From: Lentimicrobiaceae bacterium
GTDB lineage: Bacteria; Bacteroidota; Bacteroidia; Bacteroidales; SKPS01
Assembly (NCBI GenBank): GCA_007119395.1
Contig: SKPS01000090.1
Span: 1-10,202, forward strand
Reading direction: 5' to 3'
DNA: 10,202 nucleotides
The translations under genes and the position numbers were made by a program. Each line of letters starts with the position of its first letter. Position 1 is the stretch's first letter. The notes under the pieces are model-generated. The model was not told where the DNA came from and made no database searches. It worked only from the letters and a program-made list of their open reading frames with translations. Of the stretch, positions 6,757-10,202 are shown piece after piece.

Positions 6757-8310
6757 ATGGAAAAAATAAAAATCCTTTGGGCCGACGATGAGATCGAACA
6801 CCTCAAACCCCACATCATCTTCCTTGAATCAAAAGGATATCAGGTTGATACCATTAACAACGGCGCTGAAGCCGTGGAAATGATCGGCCAGGCCAACTAC
6901 GATATAATATTCCTCGATGAAAATATGCCCGGACTCACCGGACTGGAAACACTGATCGAGATGAAAAACCTGCAACCTCAACTTCCGGTTGTGATGATCA
7001 CCAAAAGCGAAGAAGAATCGATCATGGAGGAGGCCATCGGGTCAAAGATATCCGATTACTTGATCAAGCCTGTAAATCCTAATCAGATTCTTCTCTGCCT
7101 GAAAAAGAACCTGGAAAACCGGAAACTGATCAGCGAAAAGAGCAGCCAGACCTATCAACAGGAGTTTCGTAGCATCGGCACCCAACTCAGCGTTCACCTC
7201 TCAAGCCAGGAGTGGATCGACATCTACAAAAAACTCACCTACTTTGAGATAGAGCTTCAGCACAACGAAGACGAAGGGATCACTGAAATTCTTCAAATGC
7301 AGAAAAATGAAGCCAACAGTGTATTCGCAAAATATGTGATGCGCAACTACCGCCAATGGGTGCAGGGGACATCAGACGACACCCCTTTGTTATCACACAC
7401 GTTACTAAGGAACAAACTGTTTCCATTGCTCAAAGCACAGCAACCGGTCTATCTTCTGGTGATCGATAACCTTCGGTATGACCAGTGGAAGGCGCTGCAG
7501 CCACAACTCTCCCGTTACTTCAGGGTTGAAAAAGACGAGTTGTACTACAGCATCCTCCCTACAGCGACCCAATACGCCAGAAACTCCCTTTTCGCAGGGC
7601 TCTTGCCCTCAGAAATCGCCAAGAAATACCCCGCATACTGGATAGATGAACACGAGGAAGGCACAAAAAACCAGTTCGAATCGGAACTCTTGGGTGAGTA
7701 CCTCCGCCGGCACGGGCTGCAAACAAAATTTGCCTACCACAAAGTGCTGAACCTGCAGTCAGGGAAAAAGCTGGCTGAAACCATGAACAACTATTCAGAC
7801 AAACAACTCCATGTGATTGTATATAATTTTGTGGATATGCTTTCCCATGCACGAACGGAGATGGAGGTGATCAAAGAGCTGGCCGACGATGAAGCCGCGT
7901 ACAGGTCTATTACGCAATCCTGGTTCGAGCACTCGCCACTTCATGATATCATAAAGCATGTTGCTGATCGCGGTGCAAGGCTCATCATCACCACCGATCA
8001 TGGCTCCGTCAGATGCCAATACCCGGTAAAGATCCTTGGCGACCGAAACACCAACACCAACCTGAGGTATAAATTTGGCAAAAACCTGAACTACGACCCC
8101 GATGATGTCTTTGAAGTGCGTCAACCCGAGCAAATATTCCTTCCAAGAATCAATGTAAGCACCTCATACGTCTTCTGCCACGGAAACGACTATTTCGTCT
8201 ACCCAAACAACTACAACCATTTCGCAAACCTCTACAAAAACACATTTCAACATGGAGGGATCTCCCTGGAAGAGATGCTGGTGCCTGTCATTGATCTGAA
8301 CTCCCGATGA
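6757..8310 (+). CDS. porX: PorX-type response regulator with PglZ phosphatase domain
   Basis: PorX is the response regulator of the PorXY system, which controls type IX secretion genes in Porphyromonas gingivalis. This protein has 517 residues, about the length of that PorX. Residues 1 to about 122 are a receiver domain: acidic pair Asp10-Asp11, phosphoacceptor Asp54 in FLDENMPG, Thr82 and Lys104 (LIKP). A helical linker runs to about 205. The rest is a PglZ-like alkaline phosphatase fold: VIDNLRYDQW (Asp237), LPTATQYARNS (Thr271, the nucleophile position), VDMLSHAR (Asp360, His364), TTDHGS (Asp414, His415) and FQHGG (His499), which together supply the expected zinc ligands. There is no DNA-binding domain; the P. 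gingivalis homologue has been reported to cleave cyclic oligonucleotides, so the output may be enzymatic. The stop overlaps the tsaE start by 4 bases. All key residues are present. Confidence 0.92.
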   Translation: MEKIKILWADDEIEHLKPHIIFLESKGYQVDTINNGAEAVEMIGQANYDIIFLDENMPGLTGLETLIEMKNLQPQLPVVMITKSEEESIMEEAIGSKISDYLIKPVNPNQILLCLKKNLENRKLISEKSSQTYQQEFRSIGTQLSVHLSSQEWIDIYKKLTYFEIELQHNEDEGITEILQMQKNEANSVFAKYVMRNYRQWVQGTSDDTPLLSHTLLRNKLFPLLKAQQPVYLLVIDNLRYDQWKALQPQLSRYFRVEKDELYYSILPTATQYARNSLFAGLLPSEIAKKYPAYWIDEHEEGTKNQFESELLGEYLRRHGLQTKFAYHKVLNLQSGKKLAETMNNYSDKQLHVIVYNFVDMLSHARTEMEVIKELADDEAAYRSITQSWFEHSPLHDIIKHVADRGARLIITTDHGSVRCQYPVKILGDRNTNTNLRYKFGKNLNYDPDDVFEVRQPEQIFLPRINVSTSYVFCHGNDYFVYPNNYNHFANLYKNTFQHGGISLEEMLVPVIDLNSR

Positions 8311-8747
8311 AAAAAGATTTTCTCTTTCACATGGCAGCCAACGATCAGGAAGCCATTGACCGTACTGCCCTTCAACTCCTTAAATTGTCAGAACCATGGA
8401 AAGTAGTGGCTATGTATGGAGAGATGGGCTCAGGGAAAACCACCCTCGTCAAAGCCTTATGTAAGCACCTGGGGGTAAGTATGGTGGTGAGCTCACCCAC
8501 CTTTACTATTATCAATCAGTATTCAGATCAGCAGGGTACCCCTGTTTACCACATGGATCTGTACCGATTGGAAAACCCTCACGATGCTTTGCAACTCGGG
8601 CTGGATGAGTACTTCAGCAGAGAGTGCTGGTGTTTCATCGAGTGGCCGGAAAAAATCCCTGGGTTTTTACCGCAAAATTGTGTATCTTTATCCATTGAAC
8701 TTGATCCGGATCATCTTGACAGGAAGCTAACGCTTGTACTACCCTAA
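8307..8747 (+). CDS. tsaE: tRNA t6A37 synthesis ATPase TsaE
   Basis: TsaE (formerly YjeE) is the P-loop ATPase that works with TsaB and TsaD to attach threonylcarbamoyl to A37 of ANN-decoding tRNAs. The protein has 146 residues, near the family norm of about 150. The Walker A motif GEMGSGKTT is at residues 38-46. SSPTF (62-66), HMDLYRL (82-88), LGLDEYF (98-103) and FIEWPEKI (110-117) are the other conserved family blocks, in the right order. The ATG overlaps the porX stop (ATGA), so the two are probably translated from one message by coupling. The porX-tsaE pairing looks like a shared-transcript arrangement without an evident functional link. The ald start is 44 bases beyond its stop. Confidence 0.95.
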   Translation: MKKDFLFHMAANDQEAIDRTALQLLKLSEPWKVVAMYGEMGSGKTTLVKALCKHLGVSMVVSSPTFTIINQYSDQQGTPVYHMDLYRLENPHDALQLGLDEYFSRECWCFIEWPEKIPGFLPQNCVSLSIELDPDHLDRKLTLVLP

Positions 8748-8791
8748 GAATTTGATAACGAATTGATTGATATGAACTAAACTCTTACACC

Positions 8792-10012
8792 ATGGGCAAT
8801 GATGTAAACCCTGTTCCGGGCATGGGCCCTTCTGAGCAATATGTAACCCAGGAGAAGATGGCACCAACGGATAGCAGAAAGCAGCAACTAAAAATTGGGA
8901 TTCCCAAAGAGACCATGTACGATGAACGGCGTGTACCTTTGGTACCTGAATCGGTGGCTTTGTTGGTGCAGCAGGGACACACCATAATCATTGAAAGGGA
9001 GGCCGGGATGGCTGCAGGATTCACCGATTTGGAATTCACTGAGGCCGGAGCCACCATTACAAAAAGCAAGCAGGAAGTGTTTGCCTGCGATGCAGTGATC
9101 AAGGTCACCCCGCCTACACACGAAGAGATTGGCATGATGGAGAGCCGTAAGTTGCTGATCTCAGCATTAAACTTTTGCGGTCGTGACCGTAACTACTTCA
9201 CGGCACTCTTGAAAAAGAAAACGACCGCCATCAGTTACGAGTGCATTCGAGATAAATCGGGGCGCTTCCCCGTGATGCAGTCAATCAGTGAAATTGTGGG
9301 GCGTGGATCCATTTTTATTGCGGCATCCCTTCTGGCAGACCCAAGATACGGAAAAGGAGCCATGCTGGGCGGGTTCCCGGGTATTACCCCCTCTGAAATT
9401 GTGATTGTGGGTGCTGGCACCGTGGCCATGTCGGCAGCAGGTACAGCACTGCAAATGGGCGCCCAGGTAAAAGTCTTCGATAACAACATCTATAAGTTAC
9501 GAGCCATTACATCACAGCTGGGGCCATCCGTCTTTACATCCATCATCCAACCCAAAGTGCTGGAAAAAGCAATCAAATGTGCTGATGTAGTGATTGGGGC
9601 TTTGCTGGCTAAAAACGACCAAATGCCCTATGTGGTGCCTGAAGAGATGGTGAAATCAATGAAACCGGGCGCGGTGGTACTGGATATCAGTATTGACCAA
9701 GGTGGTGTATTTGAAACATCAAAACAAACATCACATCAACAGCCCACACACACAGCGCATGGCATTACTCACTATTGCGTTCCCAATATCGCATCAAAGT
9801 ATGCACGTACATCCTCCTATGCACTAAGTAACTACTTCACACCGATGCTTTCACGAATGGGTGATTATACCAACCTCAACCAGTTTATCCTGGATGACCA
9901 GGGACTCCTCGAGGCGATTTATATGTACCAAGGCATTCTGACACATAACGCAGCAAGCAGAAGATTCAACATCCCCGGACAGGACATAAACCTTCTGCTT
10001 GCCGCCTTTTGA
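8792..10012 (+). CDS. ald: Alanine dehydrogenase family protein
   Basis: This 406-residue protein belongs to the alanine dehydrogenase / transhydrogenase alpha-subunit family, which interconverts L-alanine and pyruvate plus ammonia with NAD. A hydrophilic lead of about 33 residues precedes KIGIPKET and the ERRVPLVPES substrate-binding part (Arg47). VIKVTPP gives Lys104, the expected substrate lysine. VIVGAGTVAMSAAGTA (204-219) is the Rossmann dinucleotide loop, followed by Asp230 for the ribose. DISIDQGG supplies Asp302. HYCVPNIAS and the ARTSSYALSNYFTPML stretch close the core. The position of the usual catalytic His (LHLA in Bacillus Ald) reads ALNFCG, so it is Asn127. Bacteroidota members also seem to depart from His here, so function may be retained but altered. 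Start: ATG 8792; in-frame ATGs at 8822 and 8858 are possible. No clear promoter is seen upstream. Confidence 0.88.
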   Translation: MGNDVNPVPGMGPSEQYVTQEKMAPTDSRKQQLKIGIPKETMYDERRVPLVPESVALLVQQGHTIIIEREAGMAAGFTDLEFTEAGATITKSKQEVFACDAVIKVTPPTHEEIGMMESRKLLISALNFCGRDRNYFTALLKKKTTAISYECIRDKSGRFPVMQSISEIVGRGSIFIAASLLADPRYGKGAMLGGFPGITPSEIVIVGAGTVAMSAAGTALQMGAQVKVFDNNIYKLRAITSQLGPSVFTSIIQPKVLEKAIKCADVVIGALLAKNDQMPYVVPEEMVKSMKPGAVVLDISIDQGGVFETSKQTSHQQPTHTAHGITHYCVPNIASKYARTSSYALSNYFTPMLSRMGDYTNLNQFILDDQGLLEAIYMYQGILTHNAASRRFNIPGQDINLLLAAF

Positions 10013-10087
10013 TGAGTGTTTCATCCATTCTCTGCATTTGACCTTGGCAGGCTAACGGATGGAAAAACTCCTGCTATCCAAAACCTT

Positions 10088-10202
10088 CTATTGGGTAATG
10101 GTCATAAAAATTCGTTCTCCCAGATCACCGGGGGCAGGCTTTCTGTAGCTTGGCGTTACCGGAATGATCGTGGTTTGGTAAGTATAGGTCTCCTTCGGAG
10201 CG
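10088..10202 (-). CDS. C-terminal end of an unrecognised protein, cut by window edge
   Basis: On the minus strand a frame is open from the window edge to a TAG at 10088 and gives 37 residues. The residues run APKETYTYQTTIIPVTP and end in ERIFMTITQ. The alternating Thr/hydrophobic pattern looks like beta strands of an extracytoplasmic protein, but this is only an impression. The other two minus-strand frames have stops within this stretch. It converges on ald with a 75-base gap in which I see no clear terminator. I do not recognise the family, and the frame is short enough that it could be open by chance. Confidence 0.4.
   Translation of the reverse strand, partial: APKETYTYQTTIIPVTPSYRKPAPGDLGERIFMTITQ

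Noticed and set aside
10013..10087. Possible bidirectional terminator between ald and the converging right-edge frame
   Set aside because: CATCC and GGATG arms exist but are separated by a loop of about 30 bases, and no good stem followed by a T-run is seen on either strand.
1..10202. Defence island, mobile element, phage or CRISPR content
   Set aside because: Nearly all of the window is filled by recognisable housekeeping or phylum-typical genes. No transposase, integrase, direct-repeat array or terminal repeat was seen. The PglZ-like domain belongs to PorX and has no BREX gene neighbours.

Overview
The window looks like an ordinary chromosomal stretch from a member of the Bacteroidota. This rests on a fused LpxC-FabZ protein, a PorX-type response regulator with a PglZ-like phosphatase domain, matches to the Bacteroidota -7 promoter element (TAnnTTTG), A-rich leaders instead of Shine-Dalgarno sites, and the gene order HD protein - lpxD - lpxC/fabZ - lpxA. 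I cannot name a genus. No mobile element, CRISPR array, rRNA or tRNA gene is visible.

Layout: the left edge holds the 5' two-thirds or so of an AbgT-family transporter gene on the minus strand. Divergent from it is a radical SAM gene of the YhcC/TIGR01212 family on the plus strand, whose start lies almost on top of a canonical -7 element. Next comes a minus-strand lipid A block, read from 6703 down to 2075: a COG1078-type HD phosphohydrolase, lpxD, a bifunctional lpxC/fabZ, and lpxA. It ends at a likely intrinsic terminator. Three of the four genes carry out early lipid A steps (LpxA O-acylation, LpxC deacetylation, LpxD N-acylation). FabZ competes for the same 3-hydroxyacyl-ACP pool and sends it to fatty acid synthesis.

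Divergent from the HD gene is a plus-strand group: porX, tsaE (overlapping porX by 4 bases) and an alanine dehydrogenase gene. PorX is the response regulator that controls the type IX secretion system in Porphyromonas, so it implies that this secretion system is encoded elsewhere in the genome. TsaE is the ATPase of tRNA t6A synthesis. At the right edge a minus-strand reading frame converges on ald and is cut by the window end.

The most useful second looks are the Asn at the expected catalytic His position of the alanine dehydrogenase, the perfect inverted repeat between the HD gene and porX, and the probable leaderless start of the radical SAM gene. I found no convincing undescribed multi-gene system here.
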